This document shows, one piece after another, positions 11,241-22,756 of a stretch of DNA of 64,000 nucleotides. This stretch comes from Elephas maximus indicus. Lineage: Eukaryota > Chordata > Mammalia > Proboscidea > Elephantidae. The DNA lies in the NCBI RefSeq assembly GCF_024166365.1, contig NC_064819.1, forward strand, positions 209,089,293 through 209,153,292, given 5' to 3'. The first letter of the stretch is position 1, and each line of letters opens with the position of its first letter. A model generated the notes under the pieces. The model had not been told where the DNA came from, did not search any database, and worked only from the letters and a program-made list of their open reading frames with translations. The position numbers and the translations under genes were made by a program.

Positions 11241-12019
11241 GTATATTATATTTTATCATTGTTTTGTGCTTGTTACTACATGGTACTTGTGCAGACCACA
11301 TAATGTTGGCAAAGACATGTTTAAGGAGACACTTGTGAGCCTGGGGCAGAGGGAAGGTAAGAGGGATGCTTCAGTTGTTAACAGGATACTTTCAGTTCTG
11401 ATGCCAAGGGGAAAGTGACTGTACTGGCTAAAGAGATTTTAAAATATTCCCCCTAACTGTTCCAATGGGTAACATGTTGATTGTGGAAGCATATACAGCC
11501 TCTAAAGGAAAAACAAGTCCTTGGGCTGTAGAGGTATTTCCCAAATATTCAGGATATTCTGTCAAAAAAGTGTCTTCTTTTCCAATAAATTTAAGAAATG
11601 CTGTAAACTGTAACCAGCACAATTGAGATTTTCATTGTGTATATATTAAAGGTCAGAGAATTTGGGCAGTAAAGACACTATTTAATTTTGTCTGAAATCT
11701 CAAAGGACCCAAAGCACACACTTTGGAAAACATTTGGGTTAGAGAATCAGAAAATTCTAACATTTTAAAAATACCAGTTAAGGAAGTATTATCTGATAAA
11801 CATTCAATGATTAAAGACTCATCTTTGATCAAGTGCCTGAGCAAAGTCTATATATCTTCAGGTAAGGATTGAATTACTTACTAAATTCTATGAAAGATCC
11901 AGAAAGATTGTAAAAACAAGACCACAGCCTGCACTTTATATATTTTCTGCAAAGGAGTCAAGGAAGGACTTTCTGAAGCAACAAAGTCATTGCTTTTACA
12001 ACGTGTTTATGTCAAAATT

Positions 12020-12160
12020 ACTCAGAGTGCCTTGGCCCCACAGCCAGACCTACCAACTCTGAATCTCTGGGTGTGGGACTTGGAAACAGCATTTTTGACA
12101 AATTTTGCATTTGATTCTAATGCACAGTTAAGCTTGAAAACCACTGGTCTAGATGATAGT
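12020..12160 (+). repeat. MER5A-like hAT DNA transposon relic
   Basis: Matches by eye to the MER5A layout: GGCCCCACAGCCAGACC, AACTCTGAATCTCTGGG, TTTGCATTTGATTCTAA and the terminal AACCACTGG. Confidence 0.55.
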
Positions 12161-12504
12161 GTAGTGCCAATTACTTGATAAATAGCCAAGAAGCCTGCTA
12201 AATCCACTTGCAAACAACTAAAATAATGTTTACTACAGTGGTTGCATGTTTAGGTTAGCCTAAAAATGTTTTTTTAGCTCATAATGTAACTTGAATAATA
12301 TAGTGTTTAGAAGAATATGCTACGGGTGTTCAGTAGGGTGGCATGGAAGTGACAGCAGCCTATACACGTGTAATTAGAGTGGGCTTACCAGGGCACTCTG
12401 ATTCACAAACATCGTTTCTGGTCAAACACATACAATTGAAGTGTGCTGACTCATTGACAATGGCAGAATTAGAGAGATGGGATGGCTTTCACTCTCTACA
12501 CAAA

Positions 12505-13290
12505 TTATTCATTCATTCTTAAAACAAATATTTGTTAAATACATAGTATGTGCCATCCACTGTCCTAGTCACTAGGCATCCTATGACATACAAATACACA
12601 GTCTCTGCCCTTGGTATAAAGAATCTAGTGGGAAAAGACACTTACTAACCAAATAATTCCAAAAACAAATGTATAATTTCAAATACTGCTAAGTGCTATG
12701 AGGGAAAGATACATGGCACATTAAAAACACAAAATAGTAAGACTATAGTAAGGATTAAAAAAAAAAAAAAGTGTGTGTGCGGGGTAAGAAAATTCCAGTT
12801 GAATTCTGAGCTGAAGGATGAGTAGTTAAGTAGCCGAAGGGCTGAATTGGATGTGGTGATGAGGAATGGGTAGATATTTCTAGGTAAAGGAAATAGGATG
12901 TGCACAGGCTCTCTGGGGGATGGAGCATGGCATGTTCAAAGAACTGAAAAAGAAGATCAGAATGAAAATAATAGAAGTGGTGGTGGCAGTGATAGGGACA
13001 GGGTGTTCAAGAAGGGGATGTTGGGGGGTAAGTGAAGTGAGATAAAGCTGGAGAGGCTGGTTGGGTTAGAACATTAGAGCTTTAAAGACCACGTTAAGGA
13101 TTTACGTATTTGTCTTAAGAACAATGGGAAGCCATTGAGGAGAGAGGGTAGGTGGGTAACATGTTGAGAAGTTCACTTTAGCTCTAGTGAGGGGAAGGGG
13201 CTGGGGGCAAGTACAGCAAGAGAGATGTAAAGAGATCCTCAAAGAGGCTATTGTAGTAATCCAAATGATAGACAAAACCAAAAGTGGCTT
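12505..13290 (+). repeat. Ancient interspersed repeat, family not assigned
   Basis: TTCATTCTTAAAACAAATAT, TGTGCCATCCACTGTCCTAG, GGGAAGCCATTGAGGAGAG and GGCTATTGTAGTAATCCAAA occur in an order common to an old mammalian repeat. A 14-A run and TGTGTGTGCG lie at 12758-12781. It occupies the intron immediately downstream of TXLNB exon 2 in transcription. Confidence 0.5.
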
Positions 13291-13364
13291 TTAGTAATGG
13301 TTGGAGGAAGTACCCCTTATAAAGAAGAATTAAAAAAAGGAAATTCATATATTAGAACACAACT

Positions 13365-13833
<469 letters not shown>

Positions 13834-14310
13834 TTAGGGTTAATGTAATTAACCCAGTTAAATGTAAATAGGCTATCCCCAAATGGGTGTCTATTAATTA
13901 CTATTTCTAACAAAGAACGAATGCATTTTCATGAACAATTGAGACTACGATCAGTAAGGTAGGAACAGCTGGAAGCTATTTTGCCAAATCAAGTCATACT
14001 ACCAGCACATTTTTGGTTTTGGCCTTTAGATTACAGTAGTGTTCCCTACTGTTAACATTAAAAGGGTAATCCATGCTATTGCTCATCATGGCTGTATTTG
14101 TCATTTGGCTTGGAATAGTATGTTTGTGGTCATCCTTATCTTATAAATTCTATGTAGAGTCGCAGCCATTGGAAGTAAATGGACATATATATTTAAAATA
14201 TTTCAATTAAAATGGTGTATATATATTTTTAAAAGTCAAAACATTCAATGTAAGAGCCATTGGACTTACTAAAAATCATTCATAATAATAACATCCCTAA
14301 ACTCTATTTT

Positions 14311-14471
14311 GGAAACCCTGGTGGCGTAGTGGTTAAGTGCTACGGCTGCTAACCAAAGGGTTGGCAGTTTGAATCCGCCAAGCGCTCCTTGGAAACTCTA
14401 TGGGGCAGTTCTACTCTGTCCTATAGGGTTGCTATGAGTTGGAATCGACTCGACGGCACTGGGTTTACTGG
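14311..14471 (+). repeat. AfroSINE, short form, young
   Basis: Head GGAAACCCTGGTGGCGTAGT and tail GGAATCGACTCGACGGCACT are close to the family consensus. A perfect 12-bp target duplication, AAACTCTATTTT, lies at 14299-14310 and 14472-14483. Together these suggest a recent insertion, antisense within TXLNB intron 1. Confidence 0.93.
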
Positions 14472-15395
14472 AAACTCTATTTTAACCCGTAAATCAAAAT
14501 TGGATTAATATGAATATTTTGATGTAAATGCATTGTAATATTGGATATATATGTTCTTGCTTTTCTGGTATTTTCTTTTTCCTGGATAAGTAACATATAA
14601 TTACCGATCAGCAAACAGTTTTGCTGAGGCTCAAGCTAGCATCATTTTTGGAATCAGGCGGAGCATGAAGGAAGGTATAAATAAGCAAACCAACTAGTAT
14701 GGAAACATGGTGATGCTCATCATAATTATTCCTTGAATTTCTATAATACCTTTTGTTCCTACATAAAATATGCCTTTCTTTTAGAAAAAAACAGATCACT
14801 TTCTCTATTCAGTCAAGAAGCACTAGGATACATTATTTAATTTTATGAAACAGCTATGTTTAATGACTAAGGAGGGAATAAAGTAGGGAAGAAATCCAGA
14901 TATAATATGGGCTCTTAGGAAATAAGGGTGAGGGACAAGATGAGTTAAAGATTCCAGCATTTCTGAACGAGGTTGCGATGGACTTGGCTTAGATCTTTAA
15001 GCTATGGTACATTTGATTTGTAAATGATACTTAACTGTGAGACCGCTAATTAGCAGCATAAAAACATGGCGGGATCCTCAAAATGCATACGTTTTGCTGT
15101 TGTGGTAGCACAAGAAAGAAAACACTGATCTACACACTGCACGGCTTCCTTCTCCCACTCTCAGCGCTGTAGATGTCAAAGGCTTGCACGCCAAAAAGAA
15201 CAGAAAGTTCAACACACAGACTATGCCACCCACCTGTGGCACTCAGCAAGTATTTACTAACTTGGGAGGAAGTACATTTTCCTTCCACCCATTTGAATTC
15301 ACCAACTTTATTACCAAATGATGCAGTAAACAGCTTCATTGCCTTCATCACTGGAATTTTCTTGATTCTGACCTCTACTTGTTGGGTACGTTCAT

Positions 15396-15405
15396 CTATA
15401 TATAA
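15396..15405. promoter_or_regulatory. MEF2-like site in TXLNB intron 1
   Basis: CTATATATAA fits the MEF2 consensus YTAWWWWTAR exactly. A muscle gene makes this plausible, but such a site is expected by chance every few kilobases in AT-rich DNA. Confidence 0.25.
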
Positions 15406-16263
15406 CTTATGCCTGCTACCACGCTCCCCCACCCCTCCCTCCCAAACTTGGAGAAAGACACATGGCACCTGCTGTCCAGCCAGAAGTTATTTTAAGCTCT
15501 TCTAAAAGGAGTCATGATGTTTAGCACTCTATCCTTGAAAATCAAGGGAAGAGAATAATTTTTATATCAATTGAATACTGTAAACATGCACAGGCTTAAG
15601 CCTATGTGTGGGTTTTAAAGTGTTATGGAGGTTGTCTCAGAACGAAATAAAATTTAGAGTAATCCAAACATCAAAGCAAGTAATAAAAAGCCTGCAGTTC
15701 ATAGGAGTTTTAGGTGTGGTTAGTCTAAATGCAAGGGCTTTATTTGTATTGATTTGTTTGTTATTCATCAGAGGCCGTAATCATTGCTGTTTTTTTTTTT
15801 TTAAATAATGAATTCCATGAATATCCTTCAATCTCCTGTTCCACATTTACCTTAAAACAATAACGGAGTCACTGCAAATTATTGGACAACATAACTCCTA
15901 AAAGTGGTCTCAAGATAAATCAAAGACAGGAAAAAAAAAATTCAAAGGCACCTTGTTACTTTTAAATCATCTCTTTCCTGATTAATTTTACAGCAGAAAG
16001 AAGTATTTCTAAATTTTATCATATGCAAACTTCACTCTCTACTTCTTTTTTTTTCCTCTGAGAGAATTCTTCACTTGTATTGGCAATCCCAGCAGATTCT
16101 TACACACACATCCCTGCCTGAGCAACACATTTTAATGATAAATAAAACAATGGAAAGTTCTTCAACAGTTCACTGGCAGTCTCATAGTTGCCAGTTTTGA
16201 ACAACACAAACCGCACCCCGCATCTTCTCACAGAGCTTGAGGGGGGGTGTTTATCATACTTAC

Positions 16264-16555
16264 CGGAAAGCCAGGAGCTAAGGAGAAAGAGAAAGGAGAA
16301 GAAAGAGGCAGCAAAGAGCAAGTCAGAGCAGCAGCAGCAGCAGCAGACAGGAGGCAGGCCACGTTTTTACAAGGGAGAGAGAAACCAAAGACACACACAC
16401 ACAGACACACACACACAGACACACACCCCACGCTGGCAGCAGACAGGAGGGGGTGGGGAAAGGAGCATTGTATGACACAGCAAGAGAGAAATACACCCAA
16501 GCTTCAGTAGGCGTCTCACGGGGAAATGTCGTAGAAAAGAGAAGCAGCCGGTAGA
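16264..16555 (-). other. TXLNB: Probable non-coding exon 1 and promoter region of TXLNB
   Basis: On the minus strand a textbook donor, CCG|GTAAGTATGA, has GT at 16263-16262. The 240 bases upstream of it are GC-richer than the surroundings and carry simple repeats. A TATA-like TTTTAAAAA at 16582-16590 (minus strand) would place the start near 16555. The exon end is supported by the splice site only; the 5' boundary is a guess. Position 2.4 kb upstream of the first coding exon, on the same strand, fits a TXLNB leader exon. It could instead be a chance donor. Confidence 0.45.
16329..16427. repeat. CAG/CTG and CA/TG microsatellites in the proposed TXLNB leader
   Basis: Six CAG units occupy 16329-16346, which read CTG in the TXLNB sense. 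A CA-rich tract with regular CAGA interruptions occupies 16389-16427. If exon 1 is correct, both are transcribed into the 5' UTR. Confidence 0.8.
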
Positions 16556-16599
16556 TCTTACAAGATCCTCCATGTTTTGTCTTTTTAAAAGTCTAAACT

Positions 16600-17361
16600 G
16601 TGAGTCTATAATGGCCCTTTTGCTAGTGTAATTTTTTGCTATTGTTGTTCTTTGGGGCAGAGATCAGTTTTTCTTATTTCTTGGTTTATTTCCACCGTGG
16701 TTTATGATTCATGTTTCTTTTTTTTTCCTACCTTCTTATGCTAGCCTCGTTAGTGTCAGGTTTTTGTAGGAATCGTGGGAAAAGAATAACAATGGCATGG
16801 CAAAAATGAGATGGCAGGACCACTTTGATTCTGATGACATTGTTCGGTTTGTTCGTAAAATTTGAGAGACAAATTTAGATGGGTATTTTAGAACCATGTT
16901 TAATGTTGTCTTCATGTTTATAATTTGAGGCCCCCCTGGTTAAGCCAACTTGAAGGCACCTAACATCAACAACAACAACAACTGGTAAATGGCATGATCT
17001 CAGATCACATTGTCTAACTCAGGTAACTGTTCTCATCTGCGACATGCCCTCAGGGAAGCAATCTGCTTCTTTCACCTTAGTGGGCAGCTTTCCCACCTTC
17101 CACAGCAGCTTTTCCAAGTCTTACCCACCCTTCTCAAGTCTTCAGTCTGTTCCTTCATCCTCCTTAGAAAAAGAATCTCCTTTTCATTCATCATAAAATG
17201 CCTCTCTTTCAACCTACATCCATTCCCTTTTTCTTTCTGTTTCTGGAGAAAGTGTTCCCACACTTTTCCAAAGCACATCCACCCAGATTTTTTAAAACAG
17301 ATCCAGAACAGGAACACTGGTGTTCCTGTTTTGGGGACCAGATGGGCATAGTGACACCCAC
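16600..17361. other. Stretch upstream of TXLNB with no recognised gene
   Basis: The only recognisable element is a tiny RTE 3'-end relic near 16940-16983 (GAAGGCACCTAACATC followed by an AAC run). The open frames at 17010-17351 on both strands do not resemble a protein family. Confidence 0.5.
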
Positions 17362-18838
17362 TGTGGTAGGCAGAATAATAGCCTTCCCCAAAATACCCAT
17401 ATCCTTATCCCTGAAACCTGTAAATACATTACCTTACATAGCAAGAGGGATTTTGAAGATGTGATAAAGTTGTTGTTAGGTGCCGTCGAGTCGGTTCCAA
17501 CTCATAGTGACCCTATGTACCACAGAAACATTTCCTGGTCCCATACTATCCTCACAATCATTGTTATGCTTGAGCCCGTTGTTGCAGCCACTGTGTCAAT
17601 CCATCTCATTGAGTCTTCCTCTTTTCCACTGACCTTGTACTTTACCAAGCACAGTGTCCTTCTCCAGGGACTGATCCCTCCTGACAACCTGTCCAAAGTA
17701 TGTAAAACGCAGTCTCACCATCCTTTCTTCTAAGGAGCATTCTGGTTGTAATTCTTCCAAGACAGATATGTTCATCCTTTTGGCAGTCTATGGTATATTC
17801 AATATTCTTTGCCAACACCACAATTCAAAGGTGTCAATTCTCCTTCAGTCTTCCTTATTCATTGTCTAGCTTTCACATGCATATGATGTCATTGAAAATA
17901 CCATGGCTTGGGCCAGGTGCACCTTAGTTTTCAAGGTGACATCTTTACTTTTTAACACTTTGAAGAGGTGCTTTGCAGCAGATTTGCCCAATGCAATGCA
18001 TCTTTGATTTCTTTCTTGACTGCTGCTGCCATGGCTGTTGATTGTGGATCCAAGTAAAATGAAATCCTTGACAACTTCAATCTTTTCTCCATTTATCTTG
18101 ATGTTGCTTATTGGTCCCACTGTGAGGATTTTTATTTTCTTTATGTTGAGGTGTAATCCATACCGAAGGCTGTGGTCTTCGGTCTTCATCAGTAAGTGCT
18201 TCAAGTCCTCTTCACTTTCAGCAAGCAAGGTTGTACCATCTGCATAACACAGGTTGCTGCTGAGTCTTCCTCCAATTCTGATGCCCTGTTCTTCTTCATG
18301 TAGTCCAGCTTCTCGGGTTATTTGCTCAGCATACAGATTGAATAGGTTAGTGAAAGGATACAACCCTGATGCACACCTCTCCTGAATTTAAAACACTCGG
18401 TATCCCCTTGTTCTGTCCGAACAACTGATCTATGTACAGGTTCATCATGAGCACAATTAAGTGTTCTGGAATCTCCATTCTGTAATAAAGTTAAAGATCT
18501 TAAAATGGAGAGATTATCCTGGATTATCCAGGTGGACCTAATGCAATCACAAGGCTTCTTGTAAGTGAAGGGTCCTCATATGTAATACCAGAAGCAGAGG
18601 ATGGAGTGATGCAACACCACAAGCCAAGGAATGCAGACAGCCTATAGAAACTGAAAAGGCAAAGAAGTGTATTCTCCCCTAGAGTCTTCAGAAAGATCGC
18701 ATTCTTGGTGACACCTTGATTTTAGCCTAGTAAAACCCATTTTGGATTTTTAAACTTCAAAACTGTAACATAAATTGTGTTATCTTAAACCACTAAGTTT
18801 GTGGTGAACAGGTATAGCAGCAAAAGGAAACTAATACA
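17362..18838 (+). repeat. MLT1/MaLR-like solo LTR split by an RTE
   Basis: Begins TGTGGTAGGCAGAATAATAG and ends AAGGAAACTAATACA. Internal landmarks are TACCTTACATAGCAAGAGGG and GAGATTATCCTGGATTATCC. Flanking 5-mers are CCCAC (17357-17361) and CCCGC (18839-18843). The RTE at 17472-18484 interrupts it. No coding sequence. Confidence 0.75.
17472..18484 (-). mobile_element. 5'-truncated RTE LINE inside an LTR
   Basis: Only the last kilobase of the RTE is present. On the minus strand it reads from the reverse-transcriptase region (YAEQI, then SNLCYADGTTLL in place of YADD) to the TTGTTGTTAGGTGCCGTCG terminus. Target duplication ATAAAGTT flanks it (17464-17471 and 18485-18492). The catalytic YADD has become YADG. 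Confidence 0.92.
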
Positions 18839-18843
18839 CCCGC

Positions 18844-19270
18844 CCTCAAACTCTTTTCCACCCTTTTATGTTTGCCCACACCACACTGAAAGAACAGAAG
18901 AAGTTTTGGTGAAGGTGGAGAAAAGAGAGAAAGAATACTATGGGATAATAACACTCTGAAGTTATTCCAAAAGGTGGTCAGTATTGCCAGTAGAAAGGTT
19001 ATTTATCTTGTAGGTGGTTTACCCTGAGACTACATGGGAAACAGTACTTTCCTTTTCTTCATGCCTGTGCCTTTCAACACTTCCTCCCATGCCTAGGACC
19101 TGAAGGGGCCTGTTCTCCTTTTTCCCATCTAGGTCCAGAGGAAAGACATATGAGACCCTGAAACTGGCAAAGTGGCTCAGAAGCCTAAAAGAAAAACCAA
19201 AAGGGCTCTCTGGAAACTGAGAACAAAAATAAACATCCCTTGTGCACTGTCTTCTGTGCTTAGTTTGTGT
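18844..19270. other. Stretch with no recognised feature
   Basis: Mixed-composition DNA between two old repeats. The open frame at 19019-19333 on the minus strand has no recognisable family and runs into the next repeat. Confidence 0.4.
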
Positions 19271-19830
19271 ATGTGAACATCTAGAGCGGCATGGTCCAAT
19301 CGAAATAGAATTCAAGCCATGAATGTGAACCACATATTCAGTGTTATGTTTTTAGTGGCCACCTTAAAAACGCTGGAGTCCCTGAGTGGCACAAGCAGTC
19401 AACATGCTCAGCTGCTAACAAAAAAGTTGGAAGTTAGAGTCCAGCCAGAGGCATCTGGGAAGAAAAGACTTAGCAATTTATTTCCAAACAAATTAGCCAT
19501 TGAAAACGATATGGAGCACAGTTCTGCCCTGACACACATGGAGTTGCCATGAGTCAGAATTTTTTTTTAAAGGTAAAAGAGAGAACTGAAATTAATTTTA
19601 ATAATATATTTATTTTATCCAATGTATTTAAAATATTATCATTTTGACATATAATAATGCAAAACTTATCAATATTATATCTTAGATTCTTTTTTTTGTA
19701 TTAAATCTTCAAAATCTAGTATATATTTCACATATGCACTACATCTCAATTGAAACTAACCACATAACATGTGTTAAATAGCCACATGTGATGAGTGGCT
19801 ACCATATTGGACAGTGAGGATCTTGAGGCA
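19271..19830. repeat. Ancient repeat, probably a DNA-transposon relic, split by a SINE
   Basis: The left flank GGCATGGTCCAATCGAAATA and right end AGCCACATGTGATGAGTGGC, then TACCATATTGGACAG, belong to a common old mammalian repeat with complementary ends. I cannot name the family with certainty. Confidence 0.45.
19374..19570 (+). repeat. AfroSINE-type SINE, long form
   Basis: TGGAGTCCCTGAGTGGCACA head, GGGAAGAAAAGACTTAGCAA middle (RTE-5'-like), CACATGGAGTTGCCATGAGT tail and T-rich end. No clear target duplication. Confidence 0.8.
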
Positions 19831-20074
19831 AACTTTTTGGTACTGGACATCATCTTGTTCTTTCAAATAATAGGGGTGAGGGTTCTATTCTTAATCCCAT
19901 TCTCTAAACATCTTGCCCTATCATTTATTTCCTATAAATCTCATTATTCAGTTATTCTCTCTTCTTGGCTTGACTCAATCTCCAAAAATGATGAAATCTC
20001 CATTATCATTAAAAAAAAAAAAAAAAAACTAACGCACACAAAAATGTTGTCCTTCATTTCTTCTTTCCTTTGTG

Positions 20075-20270
20075 CTGTGGCTGGAGACAGACTTCCTGAG
20101 TTTGAAACATATTTCTACCACTGACTACTGTATAAATTTGAGTGGATTACTTAAACTCTGTGTCTCAGTTTAGTCACTTGGTAAATAAGGATTATAGCTA
20201 TACCCACCTTTTAGAGTTATTTTGAGGATTCACTGACCCTTTCACATACCAAGCACTATAACTCATTGCT
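20075..20270 (+). repeat. MIR SINE relic
   Basis: TGGAGACAGACTTCCTGAGT, TACCACTGACTACTG, TCTCAGTTTAGTCACTTGGT and TTTTGAGGATTCACTGA occur in MIR order. Confidence 0.7.
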
Positions 20271-21324
20271 TCATCACAAAAATTATTTAAGGAATATTTA
20301 TGCTAGTTTCCTCTACAGCCTCTCACTGCAGACCTCTGTATCTGCCCTATCCACCTAAGGAAAATGTACGCTTGAAGGTTACCAATGGCCCACTTGCCTA
20401 AAACAATGGTCTTTTCTTGATCTCTAGTCTTAGTTTTCTTTCATGTAAGCCCTTTATAGCCAAGAACACTAATGATAAAAACCTCTGCCAATGGAGAGCA
20501 ATTACTTTTGGATAGGGTCAATTCAGGAAAATTGAAACTGTCTACTGGCTAAATTAAAAAAAAAAAAAAGTTCTGTTGCTTAAACCCATGAGTTTATAAT
20601 GATATATTTGCAAAAATGACTAATTGGTCACTTGAGGAACTGGTAAATGACTTCGTTGCTGTGAAAACTGGTAGATTAAGGGAAAAAATTAAGCATTACC
20701 CTGCCTTCCCTATACAAATGACACGGGGTAACCAAATAATAGATCAAGAATTTTGTTCTCTTTTCAGATGTCTTCCCACAAATAAATGGAGGAGTAATGA
20801 CAGAATTAGAGTATCACCATTTTGAACCCTTACTGAATTAATAGTTTAGGTACTGAATACCAAGTAAGGCTAATATCTTAAAAGGAGAGACCACAAAACA
20901 TTACATGCCTTCTGATGAAGAATGGACTACAGAACACTTGCCTAAAAAAGTTACCCCTGAATCTGATCAAGGACGTACAGAAGACGGAGGAACATGTTAA
21001 GCTACATCACAGGGTGCATTTAGCAAAATCTAGACTGTGGGGACTATGGAGAGCTCTATAGAATAAGTCACTTGGTTTCCTCAACAAATAAATTGCGAGG
21101 AAAAAAAGAAAGAGAAGTGGAGAAACTACAGAGGAAAAAGACATGAAAGACATTTCAACAACTCATATCAAGTGAATGTTATTTGGATCCTGATTCAAAA
21201 ACAAACCAAAAAAAAAGAAAAAAGCTATCACAGTAATGAGATAATTGAAATTTGAGCACTTATTGTATTTTATCAATATTAAGAAATTAATATTTAGTAT
21301 TTTAGGTGTGATAATAGTATTATG
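20271..21324. other. Stretch of old repeat-like sequence, unnamed
   Basis: From about 21050 to 21320 the run TCACTTGGTTTCCTCAACAA, ATTTGGATCCTGATTC and TTTTAGGTGTGATAATAG resembles an ancient mammalian repeat that I cannot name. The left part (20271-21050) shows nothing recognisable. The RTE that follows inserted at the end of this sequence. Confidence 0.4.
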
Positions 21325-21781
21325 AATAGTATTATGAATTTAGAGACTATCTGAAGAATAGATTTGACGCATTGAACACTAGTGACCGAAGACCAGACAA
21401 GTTGTGGAATGACATCAAGGACATCATCCATGAAGAAAGCAAGAGGTCATTGAAAAGACAGGAAAGAAAGAAAAGACCAAGATGGATGTCACAGGAGACT
21501 CTGAAACTTGCTCTTGAGCATTGAGCAGCTAAAGCAAAAGGAAGAATTGATGAAGTAAAAGAACTGAACAAAAGATTTCAAAGGGCGTCTTGAGAAGACA
21601 AAGTAAAGTATTATAATTACAGGTGTAAAGACCTGGAGATAGAAAAGCAAAAGGGAAGAACATGCTCAGCGTTTCTCAAGCTGAGAGAACTGAAGAAAAA
21701 ATTCAAGGCTTGAGTTGCAATAGTGAAGGATTCCATGGGGAAAATATTAAACAACGCAGGAAGCATCAAAAGAAGATGGAA

Positions 21782-22516
21782 ACAAGACCACCTACAGACT
21801 GGGAAAGAATTTTCAGCTATGACATCTCAGACCAGCTCCTGATCTCTAAAATCTACATGATTCTGTCAAAACTCAACCACAAAAAGACAAACAACCCAAT
21901 CAAGAAGTGGGCAAAGGATATGAACACACATTTCACTAAAGAAGATATTCAGGCAGCCAACAGATACATGAGAAAATGCTCTCGATCATTAGCCATTAGA
22001 GAAATGCAAATTAAAACTATGATGAGATTCCATCTCACACCAACTAGGCTGGCATTAATCCAAAAAACACAAAATAATAAATGTTGGAGAGGCTGCGGAG
22101 AGATTGGAACTCTCATACACTGCTGGTGGGAATGTAAAATGGTACAACCACTTTGGAAATCCATCTGGCGTTATCTTAAACAGTTAGAAATAGAACTACC
22201 ATACAACCCAGAAATCCCACTCCTTGGAATATACCCTAGAGATACAAGAGCCTTCACACAAACAGATATGTGCACATCCATGTTTATTGCAGCTCTGTTT
22301 ACAATAGCAAAAAGCTGGAAGCAACCAAGGTGTCCGTCAACGGATGAATGGGTAAATAAATTGTGGTATATTCACACAATGGAATACTACACATCGATAA
22401 AGGACAGTGACGAATCTGTGAAACATTTCATAACATGGAGGAACCTGGAAGGCATTATGCTGAGCGAAATGAGTCAGAGGCAAAAGGACAAATATTGTAT
22501 AAGACCACTATTATAA
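21782..22516 (+). pseudogene. L1 ORF2 C-terminal remnant
   Basis: About 245 codons remain open to a stop at 22514-22516. They contain the conserved C-terminal Cys-rich segment ([18 protein letters not shown]) and the downstream [11 protein letters not shown] and [13 protein letters not shown] blocks typical of mammalian L1 ORF2p. Endonuclease and reverse-transcriptase domains are absent because the element is 5'-truncated. The open frame extends upstream to 21662 through RTE sequence in a non-RTE frame, so the apparent 284-residue protein is a junction artefact. Confidence 0.9.
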
Positions 22517-22563
22517 GATCTTGAGAAATAGTAAAACTGAGAACACATACTTTTGTGGTTACG

Positions 22564-22756
22564 AAGGGGGGAGGGAGGGAGGGAGGGAGAGGGTTTTTTA
22601 TTGATTAATCAGTAGATAAGAACTGCTTTAGGTGAAAGAAAAGACAACACTCAATACATGGAAAGTCAGCTCAATTGGACTGGACCAAAAGCAAAGAAGT
22701 TTCTGGGATAAAATGAATGCTTCAAAGGTCAGCGGAGCAAGGCGGGGGGGGGGGGG
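22564..22756 (+). other. G-rich tracts in L1 3' UTR, G-quadruplex-prone
   Basis: Repeated GGGA units at 22566-22590 and a 13-base G run near 22744-22756 satisfy the simple four-run G-quadruplex pattern. G-rich polypurine tracts are a known feature of mammalian L1 3' UTRs. The related minus-strand L1 has a matching C-rich block at 27747-27768. Confidence 0.7.

Noticed and set aside
15130..15505. Overlapping open frames of 110-112 codons on both strands in TXLNB intron 1
   Set aside because: No recognisable domain and no supporting splice signals; likely chance in a less AT-rich interval.
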